Positions 18,545-26,932 of a stretch of DNA of 64,000 nt are shown here, piece by piece. Position 1 is the first letter of the stretch, and each line of letters starts with the position of its first letter. Source of the DNA: Paenibacillus marchantiae (GTDB lineage: Bacteria; Bacillota; Bacilli; Paenibacillales; Paenibacillaceae); NCBI RefSeq assembly GCF_028771845.1, contig NZ_CP118270.1:4464001-4528000 (forward strand). Reading direction: 5' to 3'. The position numbers and the translations under genes were made by a program. The notes under the pieces are model-generated. The model saw only the letters and a list, made by a program, of their open reading frames with translations, was not told the DNA's origin and made no database searches.

Positions 18545-18594
18545 AAGTATCCGGATACGATGTATACATAAAATTCTCTTGGAGGTCACATACC

Positions 18595-19998
18595 ATGTCG
18601 TCCCATTCACAAAGTATTTTCAGTCCGCGTTATTTTGCATTATCCATAGGAATTATATTGTCAGTGATGGCTGTTGGATTTGAAGGTTTGTCGGTAACGA
18701 CAATTGCTCCTTCCATTGCTGGAGACCTGAACGGTCTTAACCTGTTTGGCTGGATATTCAGTACATATCTGCTTGCACAGATTATAGGCACCTTGGTTGT
18801 TGGTCGGATTATTGATAGAAGGGGACCCGCAGTACCATTTACGCTCGCACTTCTATTGTTTATTGTCGGACTGGTCGCAGCCGCAACTGCAGGAGATATG
18901 TATACCATGATCGCGTCACGGGCCATGCAGGGTTTGGGTGCCGGAGCTATGATGACTTGCGTGTACACGGCCATTTCCTTAAGTTATCCGGACGAATTAC
19001 GTGCCAAAATACTGGGCGCATTCGGTACAGCCTACGTTCTTCCGTCCATGCTTGGTCCATACATTGCAGGCCTTATTGCAGATCAGTGGTCATGGCGCTT
19101 TGTGTTCTGGGGGATTCTACCGATCTTGTTGATTTCAGCACTCCTTAGCTTACCTGCATTTACGAAATTAAAATCACAGCCTGCACAAGGGGAGAATGGA
19201 GCTGCCGCTACTTGGATGGCACTGCTATTAACGATAGGTACGGGGACTTTATTAGTGGGACTTGGAAAGCTTCCGTCAATTATTGGATTTGTTATCGTCT
19301 TTATTGGGGGAGTACTGATGGTATACCCACTGCGCAAACTGCTGCCGGAGGGAACCCTTGCTTTGCGAAGAGGTATGCCCGCTATACTCGCTACGCGTGG
19401 ACTGTTCTTCGCTGCTTATACCAGTACACAAAATTTCTTGGTATTGGCTTTAATTGAGGTGAAAGGCATTACACCTTCTCAGGCTGGTTTAATTGTAGCA
19501 AGCGCTGCACTGAGCTGGTGTGTCATTGCTTATTTGCAAGGGCGTTGGGACTCGGCAGATCAGGGTCGAGGACGTCATACACGAATTATTATTGGTGTAC
19601 TCCTGCTTGCCATCGGAATTACCATCGTATTTTGGGTTCCTGTTGTGACCGTTACCGTAGCGGTTATAGGCCAAATCGTAGCTGGAATAGGCATTGGATT
19701 GGCACATCCGATTAGTGGTGTTGTTGCGTTTTCCCAAACAGGAGAGGAAGGCGTTGGCAAAACCTCGGCAAATCTGCAATTTGCAGATTCCTTTACACCG
19801 GGCGTAGTCATCGGGATCGGTGGTTCTATCCTGGTGGTGTGTCAAGCTGGCGGGATGTCATTGCAATCAGGATTAATCGTAACGATGGGCTTTCATCTGG
19901 TGTTAATCGTCTTGAGCTTGATTGCCAGTACTCGAATTGCACCAATAACAGACCAAATAAGAACGGGACTGCAATCGTTAGGCTTGAAAAACAAATAA
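18595..19998 (+). CDS. MFS drug/metabolite exporter
   Basis: A 467-residue proton-coupled exporter of the inner membrane. MAVGFEGLSVTTIAPSIAGD in helix 1 and the loop GRIIDRRGP (motif A) are typical of the DHA2-like multidrug branch, as is ASRAMQGLGAGAMMTCVYTA in helix 4. About 12 to 14 helices are visible. GGAGG eight bases before ATG 18595 sets the start. A HxlR-family regulator gene starts 33 bases downstream and a SufR-like gene is divergent, so expression is probably inducible by a thiol- or redox-active compound. The substrate is unknown. Confidence 0.9.
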   Translation: MSSHSQSIFSPRYFALSIGIILSVMAVGFEGLSVTTIAPSIAGDLNGLNLFGWIFSTYLLAQIIGTLVVGRIIDRRGPAVPFTLALLLFIVGLVAAATAGDMYTMIASRAMQGLGAGAMMTCVYTAISLSYPDELRAKILGAFGTAYVLPSMLGPYIAGLIADQWSWRFVFWGILPILLISALLSLPAFTKLKSQPAQGENGAAATWMALLLTIGTGTLLVGLGKLPSIIGFVIVFIGGVLMVYPLRKLLPEGTLALRRGMPAILATRGLFFAAYTSTQNFLVLALIEVKGITPSQAGLIVASAALSWCVIAYLQGRWDSADQGRGRHTRIIIGVLLLAIGITIVFWVPVVTVTVAVIGQIVAGIGIGLAHPISGVVAFSQTGEEGVGKTSANLQFADSFTPGVVIGIGGSILVVCQAGGMSLQSGLIVTMGFHLVLIVLSLIASTRIAPITDQIRTGLQSLGLKNK

Positions 19999-20031
19999 AC
20001 GGGGGTAAGCCAAGGAAGGTGTGTTCATGCG

Positions 20032-20337
20032 ATGTTGACTTCGGATACCGAGAAACTTTTCACAGCCTATCGTATTATCGGAACGAAATGGACGATCCAT
20101 ATCCTATGTACTCTTTCGCAAGGTCCTAAGAAATTCAGCGAAATTTACGAAAATGTGCCTTCCATCTCAGAAGCGATCCTCTCCAAACGATTAAAAGATC
20201 TTCAGAATGATCAGTTGGTGAAGAGAAAAGCCCTAACACATCCCATACAGATCATGTATGAACTTACACCCAAAGGGGCCGCTCTAGCTGCTTTCATACC
20301 TTGCTTGATGGAATGGTTTACTACAAACATGAATTAA
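20032..20337 (+). CDS. HxlR-family winged-helix transcriptional regulator
   Basis: A 101-residue single-domain regulator. YRIIGTKWTIHILCTLSQGP and FSEIYENVPSISEAILSKRL are the recognisable HxlR helices, followed by the wing RKALTHPIQIMYELTPKG. The usual N-terminal CxxC redox motif is absent, but Cys31 lies in the helix after W (IHILCTL). ATG 20032 is used; AAGGAAGG lies 12 bases upstream, so initiation is probably weak. It follows the MFS gene in the same run and may act as a co-regulator. Confidence 0.88.
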   Translation: MLTSDTEKLFTAYRIIGTKWTIHILCTLSQGPKKFSEIYENVPSISEAILSKRLKDLQNDQLVKRKALTHPIQIMYELTPKGAALAAFIPCLMEWFTTNMN

Positions 20338-20387
20338 CGCAAAGGAATATCCTGCGATTGCCATCATTTTATCCGGAGGTTTTCTGA

Positions 20388-20726
20388 ATGAACCATGTGT
20401 TAATCCTATCCGATACGCATCACATTGTTAAAAGTTTAAGTTTGTTGATTCAAACCGAGCCGTCGTTACATGTACTGGAGGCTCCTCGTGATGTGATCGG
20501 CAACATGGATCAACTTCCGGATAATTCTGTGATCATCGTAGATATGAATGTGGACAATATTGAGCTGCTTATAGAACAATTTCCCGAGAAATATCGAGTG
20601 ATATTGTATAGCGGGTCGCTGGAACTTATGGATATTCCTATCCATCTGCAATCAACAGGTTGTCGTTATTTTAATGCATATACGAGTCCTGAAGAAATCA
20701 TTAAGATTTTAATGGGCTGCGTTTGA
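20388..20726 (+). CDS. Small stand-alone receiver-like protein of unknown function
   Basis: I do not recognise a named family for this 112-residue product. Its pattern resembles a receiver domain: VLILSDTHH strand 1, a VIIVDMN strand with the Asp at the phosphoacceptor position, and RVILYSGS strand 4. The usual second acidic pair and the C-terminal Lys are not clear, and there is no output domain. CCGGAGG precedes the ATG. It lies between an HxlR regulator and an IscA-like gene in one run, so it may be a degenerate receiver used as an interaction module. Confidence 0.7.
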   Translation: MNHVLILSDTHHIVKSLSLLIQTEPSLHVLEAPRDVIGNMDQLPDNSVIIVDMNVDNIELLIEQFPEKYRVILYSGSLELMDIPIHLQSTGCRYFNAYTSPEEIIKILMGCV

Positions 20727-20773
20727 AAAACAACCGGCTAGCCAAAAAATACGCTCCAAGGAGGTATAAAACA

Positions 20774-21130
20774 ATGATTCAGGTCAGTGAAGCAGCAGCA
20801 GAAAAAATCGTTGAAATCCTGGCAAGTACGGATACCCAGAATTCTTTCCTTCGGGTCGGGGTCGATGAGGGGGGATGCAGTGGTTTATCCTATAGCCTTA
20901 TCGTAGATGAACAGCAAGCAGAAGGGGATATCTTATTAGATAAAGGTGTATTTCGTATATTGGTTCACACCAATACGGTTCCATATATTGAAGGACTTGA
21001 GATTGATTACGAAGAAAGTGGAATGTTAGGGGGATTCACCATGAATAATCCTAATGCAAAAGTTTCATGTGGATGCGGGGCCAGTTTCCGAATGGCGAAT
21101 TACCGTGGTGAGGTCAAAAAATGTGATTAA
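20774..21130 (+). CDS. A-type iron-sulfur carrier protein (IscA/ErpA family)
   Basis: A 118-residue cytosolic protein that binds an Fe-S cluster or iron and delivers it to target enzymes. The family core is clear: VSEAAAEKIVEIL at the start, GGCSGLSY (first Cys), NPNAKVSCGCGASF (the CGCG pair). The mid region AEGDILLDKGVFRILVH differs from housekeeping copies, so it is a second, specialised member. AAGGAGG lies before ATG 20774; the longer reading from 20723 is not used. The neighbours (SufR-like regulator, Rrf2 regulator) fit an Fe-S or oxidative-stress theme. Confidence 0.9.
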   Translation: MIQVSEAAAEKIVEILASTDTQNSFLRVGVDEGGCSGLSYSLIVDEQQAEGDILLDKGVFRILVHTNTVPYIEGLEIDYEESGMLGGFTMNNPNAKVSCGCGASFRMANYRGEVKKCD

Positions 21131-21197
21131 TTGTCAGGATGACGGAATATTTTCAACCAATATCTCATATTAAACATACAATGAAGGAGCTTTCTAT

Positions 21198-21257
21198 TTG
21201 CTGATCGTGCAATCATGTCTTTTCAACTCAGGGAGAGAATGTCATGAATATTTTTGA
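21198..21257 (+). CDS. Possible short leader ORF overlapping the murB start
   Basis: TTG at 21198, eight bases after AAGGAG, opens a 19-codon frame (MLIVQSCLFNSGRECHEYF) whose stop lies 14 bases inside the next gene. Such overlap can couple translation. It contains two Cys codons. No homology can be claimed and chance is not excluded. Confidence 0.2.
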   Translation: MLIVQSCLFNSGRECHEYF

Positions 21258-22134
21258 GAATCACATACCTTTGGAAAAATTGAAATGGAATGAGCCATTA
21301 AAAGACCACACGTATATAAAGCTGGGTGGTAAAGCAGACATACTTATCCATCCCACAACGAAAGAAGAAATTATTAACGTGGTTAACATTGCAAAAACAC
21401 ATCAAATACCTCTAACGATTATTGGAAAAGGATCAAATGTCATTATCAAAGATCAGGGCGTGCGTGGAATAACGCTCTCTCTGAGCGAATTTGATCAGAT
21501 TAAAGTCTATGGTGACAAGATTGTCGTGCAGAGCGGTTCCAACATTATTGATGTGTCACGTACTGCTTTGCATAACAGCTTAACAGGTCTGGAGTTTGCA
21601 TGTGGAATACCCGGAAGTACAGGTGGCGCCTTATATATGAATGCGGGAGCTTACGGTGGTCAGATGGATGAGGTCGTTGAGCGAGCGCTAGTGGTTACTA
21701 AAAACGGAGAGCTGATAAACATGGTCCGAGATGACATGCAGCTTGGTTATCGAAACAGTATCTTTCGAACGGATCAATACATCATACTTGAAGTGGAATT
21801 TAAGCTTAAACCAGGGAATAAGGATGTCATTTCGAGTATCATGCAGGATTTAACGTTTAAACGGGAATCCAAACAACCGCTTGAATTTCCCTCTTGCGGA
21901 AGTGTATTCAAACGTCCAGAGGGACATTATGTCGGAAAACTCATTCAAGAGTGTAATTTACAAGGCACTCGCATTGGGGGAGCGGAAATTTCCAAGAAGC
22001 ATGCTGGTTTTATCATTAATGCAGATGATGCCACTGCTGAGGATTATTTAGAATTAATCAAATTAATTAAAAAAACAGTACGTAATCAATTTAATATTGA
22101 ATTGGAGACGGAAGTCATTATCTTGGGAGAGTAG
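21244..22134 (+). CDS. murB: UDP-N-acetylenolpyruvoylglucosamine reductase
   Basis: The enzyme reduces enolpyruvyl-UDP-GlcNAc to UDP-MurNAc with NADPH and FAD in cell-wall synthesis. The FAD-binding fold shows TYIKLGGKAD, IIGKGSNVI and FACGIPGSTGGALYMNAGAYG; the catalytic serine/cysteine region reads FPSCGSVFKRP, with a final Glu in ETEVIILGE. It belongs to the type IIb group (296 residues, no extra loop). GGGAGAG precedes ATG. The neighbours (IscA-like, Rrf2, flavin reductase) are not cell-wall genes, so this is probably a duplicate copy under different control. Confidence 0.92.
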   Translation: MNIFENHIPLEKLKWNEPLKDHTYIKLGGKADILIHPTTKEEIINVVNIAKTHQIPLTIIGKGSNVIIKDQGVRGITLSLSEFDQIKVYGDKIVVQSGSNIIDVSRTALHNSLTGLEFACGIPGSTGGALYMNAGAYGGQMDEVVERALVVTKNGELINMVRDDMQLGYRNSIFRTDQYIILEVEFKLKPGNKDVISSIMQDLTFKRESKQPLEFPSCGSVFKRPEGHYVGKLIQECNLQGTRIGGAEISKKHAGFIINADDATAEDYLELIKLIKKTVRNQFNIELETEVIILGE

Positions 22135-22140
22135 GCAGCT

Positions 22141-22569
22141 ATGAACAGTGAGCTAAGTGTTGTCATCTATATTCTGGTTCTCCTTAGTTCACATGAAAAT
22201 GAGAAACTAACCAGTACTCAGATCTCTGAAAGGATTCGGGTGAACCCGGCGAGGATACGCCGAGTCCTTAGCTCGATCAAAAAAGTGGGATACGTTAAGG
22301 CAAAAGAAGGTATTGACGGTGGTTATGTTTTGTCTAAAGACCCGTATGAGATAACCTTGAAGGATGTGTACACCCTGGTGTCTTCCAAACCGCTTCAGAT
22401 TCCCAAACCATCCATTATGAAAAAAGGGAATTTAACTGCAGAGGTAGATATTCAGCTCGCAAACATTTTCATAGAAAGTGAACAACAGTTAATGCAGCAG
22501 TTAGAAAAAATCACCCTAGGCAGTATGCTTCATGTGATGAAGGAATGTGCATTGGAAACCATGGAATAG
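22141..22569 (+). CDS. Rrf2-family transcriptional regulator
   Basis: A 142-residue DNA-binding protein starting seven bases after murB. The helix-turn-helix (LTSTQISERIRVNPARIRRV) is followed by the Rrf2 wing signature GGYVLSKDPYEITLKDVY. The Cys triplet used by IscR-type members is missing; a single Cys lies at the C-terminus (KECALETME), so direct Fe-S sensing is unlikely. It resembles YwnA-like proteins. The flavin reductase downstream is a likely target. Confidence 0.88.
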   Translation: MNSELSVVIYILVLLSSHENEKLTSTQISERIRVNPARIRRVLSSIKKVGYVKAKEGIDGGYVLSKDPYEITLKDVYTLVSSKPLQIPKPSIMKKGNLTAEVDIQLANIFIESEQQLMQQLEKITLGSMLHVMKECALETME

Positions 22570-22606
22570 TTTGATGATGAAGAAGAAATCATAGGAGGTT
22601 AATGTT

Positions 22607-23155
22607 GTGAAATTAATCGGATTATCCGGGTCACTGATTGGATCAAAGACACCAGTGGGTGTGGATGCTGTACTCCAATTCGTAAAAAATAATCATCCAG
22701 AAATTGAAGTGGAACTCATAGATTTAAGAGATTATAAAGGGATCGAATTTTGCGATGGTCGCAAGTTGGAGGAATACAATGAAGACACCCAGTTGGTGGT
22801 CCGAAAATTGATTGATGCTGACTTTTACGTTATCGGCACACCAATATATCAATCCTCTCTGACAGGCGTACTGAAGAATGTATTCGACCTTCTGCCCGTG
22901 CAGAGCATTTACAATAAAGTGATGGGTTTTATAGCAACCGGGGGCACCTATCAGCATTATTTGGTAGTGGAAAATCAATTAAAACCGATTGCTGGCTTTT
23001 TCCGCTCTTATGTCGCCCCAAGCTATGTATATCTGAATAGTGATCATTTTGATGCTGAGAATAACATTAAAGATACTGAAGCACTAAGTCGGCTGGAAAA
23101 GTTGGCTGAGGAACTGGTCTTCATGCAGACTCAACTAAAAGCTTCATCGAGCTGA
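22607..23155 (+). CDS. NADPH-dependent FMN reductase family protein
   Basis: A 182-residue flavodoxin-fold enzyme that reduces FMN, and possibly quinones or nitro compounds, using NADPH. GLSGSLIGSKTP is the FMN phosphate loop and GTPIYQSSLTGVLKNVFDLL the second flavin motif. GFIATGGTYQHY is the third loop. GTG 22607 follows ATAGGAGG. It is the last gene of the run and ends in a terminator. The Rrf2 regulator just upstream is the likely controller. Confidence 0.9.
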   Translation: MKLIGLSGSLIGSKTPVGVDAVLQFVKNNHPEIEVELIDLRDYKGIEFCDGRKLEEYNEDTQLVVRKLIDADFYVIGTPIYQSSLTGVLKNVFDLLPVQSIYNKVMGFIATGGTYQHYLVVENQLKPIAGFFRSYVAPSYVYLNSDHFDAENNIKDTEALSRLEKLAEELVFMQTQLKASSS

Positions 23156-23192
23156 AATAAGCAAGGATTAAATTTATGTTTCATTAAAGAAC

Positions 23193-23230
23193 AAAGGTAG
23201 CCGATCAGTACGATCGGCTGCCTTTGTTTA
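23193..23230 (+). terminator. Intrinsic terminator after the flavin reductase
   Basis: AAAGGTAGCCGATC, loop AGTAC, GATCGGCTGCCTTT (one G-U pair), followed by GTTTATTTT. Confidence 0.85.
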
Positions 23231-23359
23231 TTTTCAACTTCAAAAGTTAGCAGAATTCATATCAAAGAGGTGGGTAGTCAAAAGTTATTTTTCTCATGCG
23301 TGGCTTTTTTGCTTCCTCCGGTGTCTAATTATATGTAAATCAAGAGGAGGTTCCCCACC

Positions 23360-24583
23360 ATGTCAGGAGCTCATGACACGAAACCTGTTTATCCGGATGA
23401 ACAGGAAAGCATCACCATCTTTGAGAACACGTATGAGCAATATCGTCAACGAATCAGCAAATACTTCTCACTGAAATTGAATCCGTTGGTTGCAGACGAT
23501 TTGACCCAACAGGTATTTTTGAAAGCAGTCGAAAATATTCACAGCTTTAAAGGAGGCTCTAATTTATTCACCTGGATCTTTAAGATTGCTCAGAACACGG
23601 TGAAGAACGAATATCGCAGGTTATCGCGACAAAAAGAATCTCCTTATGATTTTACAGATTATGAATCGCAATCGATCTCTCTTGAATTTACGAAACATGT
23701 TGATATTCGAATTGATATTGGCTCCGCGTTACAAAAGCTGGATGAGATTGATCAGGAAATTATTGCATTACGCTTTTTCGTTGACTGCACCTTGCCCGAA
23801 ATATCCAAGATAGTTGGACGACGGGAAAGTGCAGTAAAGAACAGACTATACAGGGCTTTGGAGAAATTAAGAAAAGAACTAAAAGAGTGGGGGGATATTG
23901 CCATCATGTCTATTCAAGACCTGATTTCCATTGTAAATAAAGGTGAAAACCATGATACGAATGATCGTACGAAGAAAGTGCATCAAGATTTGTTCGATGA
24001 ACTCAATAATAGTGTTGAACGAGTGTCGACCAAATATAAACATCATCCATCACAAAAGGTAGTTATTGAAATTTATCCTGATCTACCAACATTCCATCAA
24101 GCCGTCGGCGAAACAGATGCCCCCAATTGGTTTATGGGCACATATGAAGGGCGTACTCTGAAGATTGTTTCTCCATTGAATCCGGGACCGGAGCATACGT
24201 ATCAATCCATTCTGAAAGGCACAGTCCACTTGTTCGCCATGTGGCTAATCAGCGACATTAATCCTGCAGCTCCCAAATGGATAAGACAGGGTATTGGTGG
24301 ATATGAAGCTAAACAGATGTCCCAAGATTTCATTAAAGGATCAACGGAAGATAGCATACGCAATCAGTCGATTCCATCTTTTGATGAATTAAATAACGAT
24401 ACGTGGGATTTTGAAACGATGAAAGGTTTTCAGTTCTCTTATATGATGGTGGAATTTGTGGTTGAGCGATACGGGATAGAGGCATTAAACAAACTGATTC
24501 GCAATCCTCTAGATTTCAAAGGGATCTTTCAATGCAGTGAGACTGAACTGTATGAGCAATGGGTGAAGTATATAGAAATATAA
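23360..24583 (+). CDS. ECF-type sigma factor fused to a degenerate gluzincin (peptidase MA-like) domain
   Basis: The first 180 residues are a sigma-70 family factor: VADDLTQQVFLKAVENIHSF and NLFTWIFKIAQNTVKNEYRR form region 2; LDEIDQEIIALRFF and LPEISKIVGRRESAVKNRLY form region 4. Residues about 205-407 resemble the peptidase MA-like (gluzincin) fold: GTYEGRTLKIVSP, then KGTVHLFA where HExxH is expected (Lys286-Gly287-Thr288-Val289-His290), and KWIRQGIGGY where W-x-x-EG is expected (Gln310). Only one His survives, so the domain cannot be a zinc protease. GAGGAGG precedes the ATG. No anti-sigma gene is adjacent. The fused tail may sense an envelope signal or hold the sigma inactive; that is inference. 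Confidence 0.82.
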   Translation: MSGAHDTKPVYPDEQESITIFENTYEQYRQRISKYFSLKLNPLVADDLTQQVFLKAVENIHSFKGGSNLFTWIFKIAQNTVKNEYRRLSRQKESPYDFTDYESQSISLEFTKHVDIRIDIGSALQKLDEIDQEIIALRFFVDCTLPEISKIVGRRESAVKNRLYRALEKLRKELKEWGDIAIMSIQDLISIVNKGENHDTNDRTKKVHQDLFDELNNSVERVSTKYKHHPSQKVVIEIYPDLPTFHQAVGETDAPNWFMGTYEGRTLKIVSPLNPGPEHTYQSILKGTVHLFAMWLISDINPAAPKWIRQGIGGYEAKQMSQDFIKGSTEDSIRNQSIPSFDELNNDTWDFETMKGFQFSYMMVEFVVERYGIEALNKLIRNPLDFKGIFQCSETELYEQWVKYIEI

Positions 24584-24612
24584 TAGAAATACAACCTTAT
24601 ACTTTTGTTTAT

Positions 24613-24640
24613 AGGCTCGGTGATGAACCGGGCTTTTTTG
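24613..24640 (+). terminator. Intrinsic terminator after the ECF sigma gene
   Basis: GGCTCGGT, loop GATGA, ACCGGGCT, then TTTTTT. G-U pairs are present. It lies in the 166-base gap before the next gene. Confidence 0.7.
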
Positions 24641-24749
24641 TATTAGCAAAGGTTTGGAGCATTGATGTAGGTGAATTCGTTATATTTGACTTAGAGGGCA
24701 CTCTAAGCTGTAAACTTGAAGAAGACACATCTGGAAGGAGATTATTTTG

Positions 24750-25730
24750 ATGAACCAGGATAATAAGCCAAAAACCTCACAACATAAAATCGGTTCCGGA
24801 TTCAACCATCGGACGACAGCTGAGGAAGTATTGAATAACACGGATTTATCCGGAAAACTTGCCATCGTCACGGGTGGATATTCCGGATTGGGACTGGAAA
24901 CTACACGTGCACTCGTTCGTGCTGGAGCCAAGGTTGTTGTGACCGCACGTCGGCCAGCTATCGCCAAAGAGGCTCTTGCAGGGCTCGCTAATGTAGAGAT
25001 TGATGAACTGGACCTCGCAGATCTCACTAGCGTCCGTGTTTTTGCCGAGCGTTTTCTGGCAAGCCACCGGAGTATCGACATGTTGATCCTGAATGCGGGA
25101 ATTATGGCTTGTCCAGAGACTCGCGTAGGCCCGGGTTGGGAAGCTCAATTTGCTACGAACCATCTTGGACACTTCACCCTGACGAACTTATTATGGCCGG
25201 CACTCGTCAGCCATGGAGGAGCACGGGTTGTATCCGTTGCCTCAACAGGGCATCATTTCTCACCAATTCGCTGGGACGATATGCAATTTGAAAATGGCTA
25301 TGAAAAGTTCCCTGCTTATGGGCAGTCCAAAACAGCAACCATTCTGTTTAGCGTCGAACTGGATAGACGCGGTGCAGATCAGGGCGTGCGTGCGTTCTCT
25401 GTACATCCGGGTGGAATTCTGACGCCGTTGCAACGACATATGCCGAAGGAAGAAATGATTGCATTGGGCTGGATTGATGAGTCTGGTCAAGTTGCCAATC
25501 CAAACTTTAAAACACCTGAGCAAGGGGCAGCAACGCAAGTATGGGCAGCGACTTCTCCTCAACTTGAGGGAAAAGGTGGCGTGTACTGCGAGGATTGTGA
25601 CATCAGTGAGCCAGCTCCTGCGGACGGAGCCTTCTTTGGAGTCAAGGACTATGCCATCGACCCTGAGCAAGCCCGTCGTCTATGGGAAGTTTCAGCCCAG
25701 TTGACTCAAACATATCTATCAACCTCTTAA
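24750..25730 (+). CDS. SDR oxidoreductase of the retinol-dehydrogenase-like group
   Basis: A 326-residue NAD(P)-dependent oxidoreductase. LAIVTGGYSGLGLETTRAL is the cofactor motif, LILNAGIMACP the NAG motif, and the active site pairs Ser in VASTGHH with YGQSK. The 35 residues before the Rossmann fold and the C-terminal stretch (GGVYCEDCDISEPA) are typical of the WWOX/retinol-dehydrogenase-like bacterial subgroup. ATG 24750 follows AAGGAGATTATTTT; an in-frame TTG three bases upstream is possible. It is a monocistronic unit with its own terminator. The substrate is unknown. Confidence 0.9.
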   Translation: MNQDNKPKTSQHKIGSGFNHRTTAEEVLNNTDLSGKLAIVTGGYSGLGLETTRALVRAGAKVVVTARRPAIAKEALAGLANVEIDELDLADLTSVRVFAERFLASHRSIDMLILNAGIMACPETRVGPGWEAQFATNHLGHFTLTNLLWPALVSHGGARVVSVASTGHHFSPIRWDDMQFENGYEKFPAYGQSKTATILFSVELDRRGADQGVRAFSVHPGGILTPLQRHMPKEEMIALGWIDESGQVANPNFKTPEQGAATQVWAATSPQLEGKGGVYCEDCDISEPAPADGAFFGVKDYAIDPEQARRLWEVSAQLTQTYLSTS

Positions 25731-25753
25731 GATCTTTTTTTCTGTTCACGAGG

Positions 25754-25781
25754 AAAGTCGCCTGAAATGGCGGCTTTTTTT
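25754..25781 (+). terminator. Intrinsic terminator after the second SDR gene
   Basis: AAAGTCGCC, loop TGAAAT, GGCGGCTTT, then TTTT. The stem is nearly identical to those at 7772, 50972 and 53226. Confidence 0.85.
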
Positions 25782-25912
25782 GTGTTGGAAATGCCCTTCG
25801 TTATGTAAAAGATGTTTTAAAATCGTTTGTTATATACGCCCCCAATGGTCTGTTCTGTATAATTCGTTGTACATCTGGATTCGCTTGCGGATGATGAATG
25901 AGGAGGACAATG

Positions 25913-26932
25913 ATGACTTTTTTTCAAAATGGGACACATGAAGAACTTGAATGTTTGCTCGTTCAGGCGAGAAGTGTATGTCTAAGGGCATTAGATCAGT
26001 ATGAATTAGCATGGGATTGTATACATTTTATTCAGTTGTCAGATAACATCACGTACAAAATCGATACATCTCCATTGAAAAGCTATTTGCTTCGCATTCA
26101 TTCCAATCGGCTAAGTAAAGAGTCTATCCGTTCAGAACTTACTTTGCTTCAATCATTGGGCACATCTGATGATCTCCACGTACCTCAGGGTGTGGCGAGT
26201 CGCGATGGCTCGTATGTTTTGTTCATAGAGGCAGAAGAAGAGGGGATGTACTTTTATGTCACGATGATGAATTGGGTGGACGGAGAGCATATGGATGGAA
26301 ATGAGGTTAATGAACGTTGTGCATACCGTATGGGCTCTATGGCCGCAAAACTCCATGAAGCAATTACCCGTTTTGTACCATCTGTTGATTTTTCTCGTCC
26401 CATATGGGGAGAAGAGAGTTTTAAAGTGGATATGACCAAACTGAGACGTTATTATACAAGGTTTTTATCCGATCAGGCATGGAAGACGTATCAGAGAGCA
26501 TCCCATAAAATATTATCCCAACTTGCAGACTTGAATCAGAATCCACAGCATTACGGAATCATCCACGGAGATTTACATATTGGTAACATCGTATTCAACG
26601 ATGAACAACCTAATCCAATTGATTTTGGACGATGTGGCTACGGATATTATCTTTACGATATAGCAAACACAATATTAGGGCTTTTTCCCGCACAACGTTT
26701 GGAGTTCATCAGAGGTTATGAAAGTGTAAGGACACTGCCAACAGATTATGTTGAGGTTCTGGAAAGTTTCTTTATCATGTGCATAATTGAGAATTACAGC
26801 CACCACTCTTCCGATCCTAGAGAAGCATCACGATTAATTGATGAGCAGCCGTACGCACAAGCGTGTATCAGAGAATATTTAATGAATGCTCCATTTCTTT
26901 TCAATGGGATAGAAGTACAGGAAGTTACTTAA
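25913..26932 (+). CDS. Phosphotransferase family protein (APH/choline-kinase-like)
   Basis: A 339-residue kinase-like protein. The nucleotide loop is poorly conserved (LSDNITYKIDTSPLKSYLLRIH contains the Lys-Arg core). GIIHGDLHIGNIVF (about residue 220) is the catalytic Brenner motif with Asp and Asn, and IDFGRCGYGYYLYDIA supplies the metal-binding DFG Asp. This matches the homoserine-kinase/aminoglycoside-phosphotransferase fold used for sugars, choline or antibiotics. ATG 25913 follows GAGGAGG by six bases. No resistance partner is near; substrate and any link to drug resistance are unproven. Confidence 0.85.
   Translation: MTFFQNGTHEELECLLVQARSVCLRALDQYELAWDCIHFIQLSDNITYKIDTSPLKSYLLRIHSNRLSKESIRSELTLLQSLGTSDDLHVPQGVASRDGSYVLFIEAEEEGMYFYVTMMNWVDGEHMDGNEVNERCAYRMGSMAAKLHEAITRFVPSVDFSRPIWGEESFKVDMTKLRRYYTRFLSDQAWKTYQRASHKILSQLADLNQNPQHYGIIHGDLHIGNIVFNDEQPNPIDFGRCGYGYYLYDIANTILGLFPAQRLEFIRGYESVRTLPTDYVEVLESFFIMCIIENYSHHSSDPREASRLIDEQPYAQACIREYLMNAPFLFNGIEVQEVT

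Noticed and set aside
19839-20129. 96-codon frame between MFS and HxlR
   Set aside because: It overlaps both real genes in a different frame and has no ribosome site.
24559-24750. 63-codon frame after the ECF sigma gene
   Set aside because: It overlaps the sigma stop and runs through the terminator at 24613-24640 into the ribosome site of the next gene.
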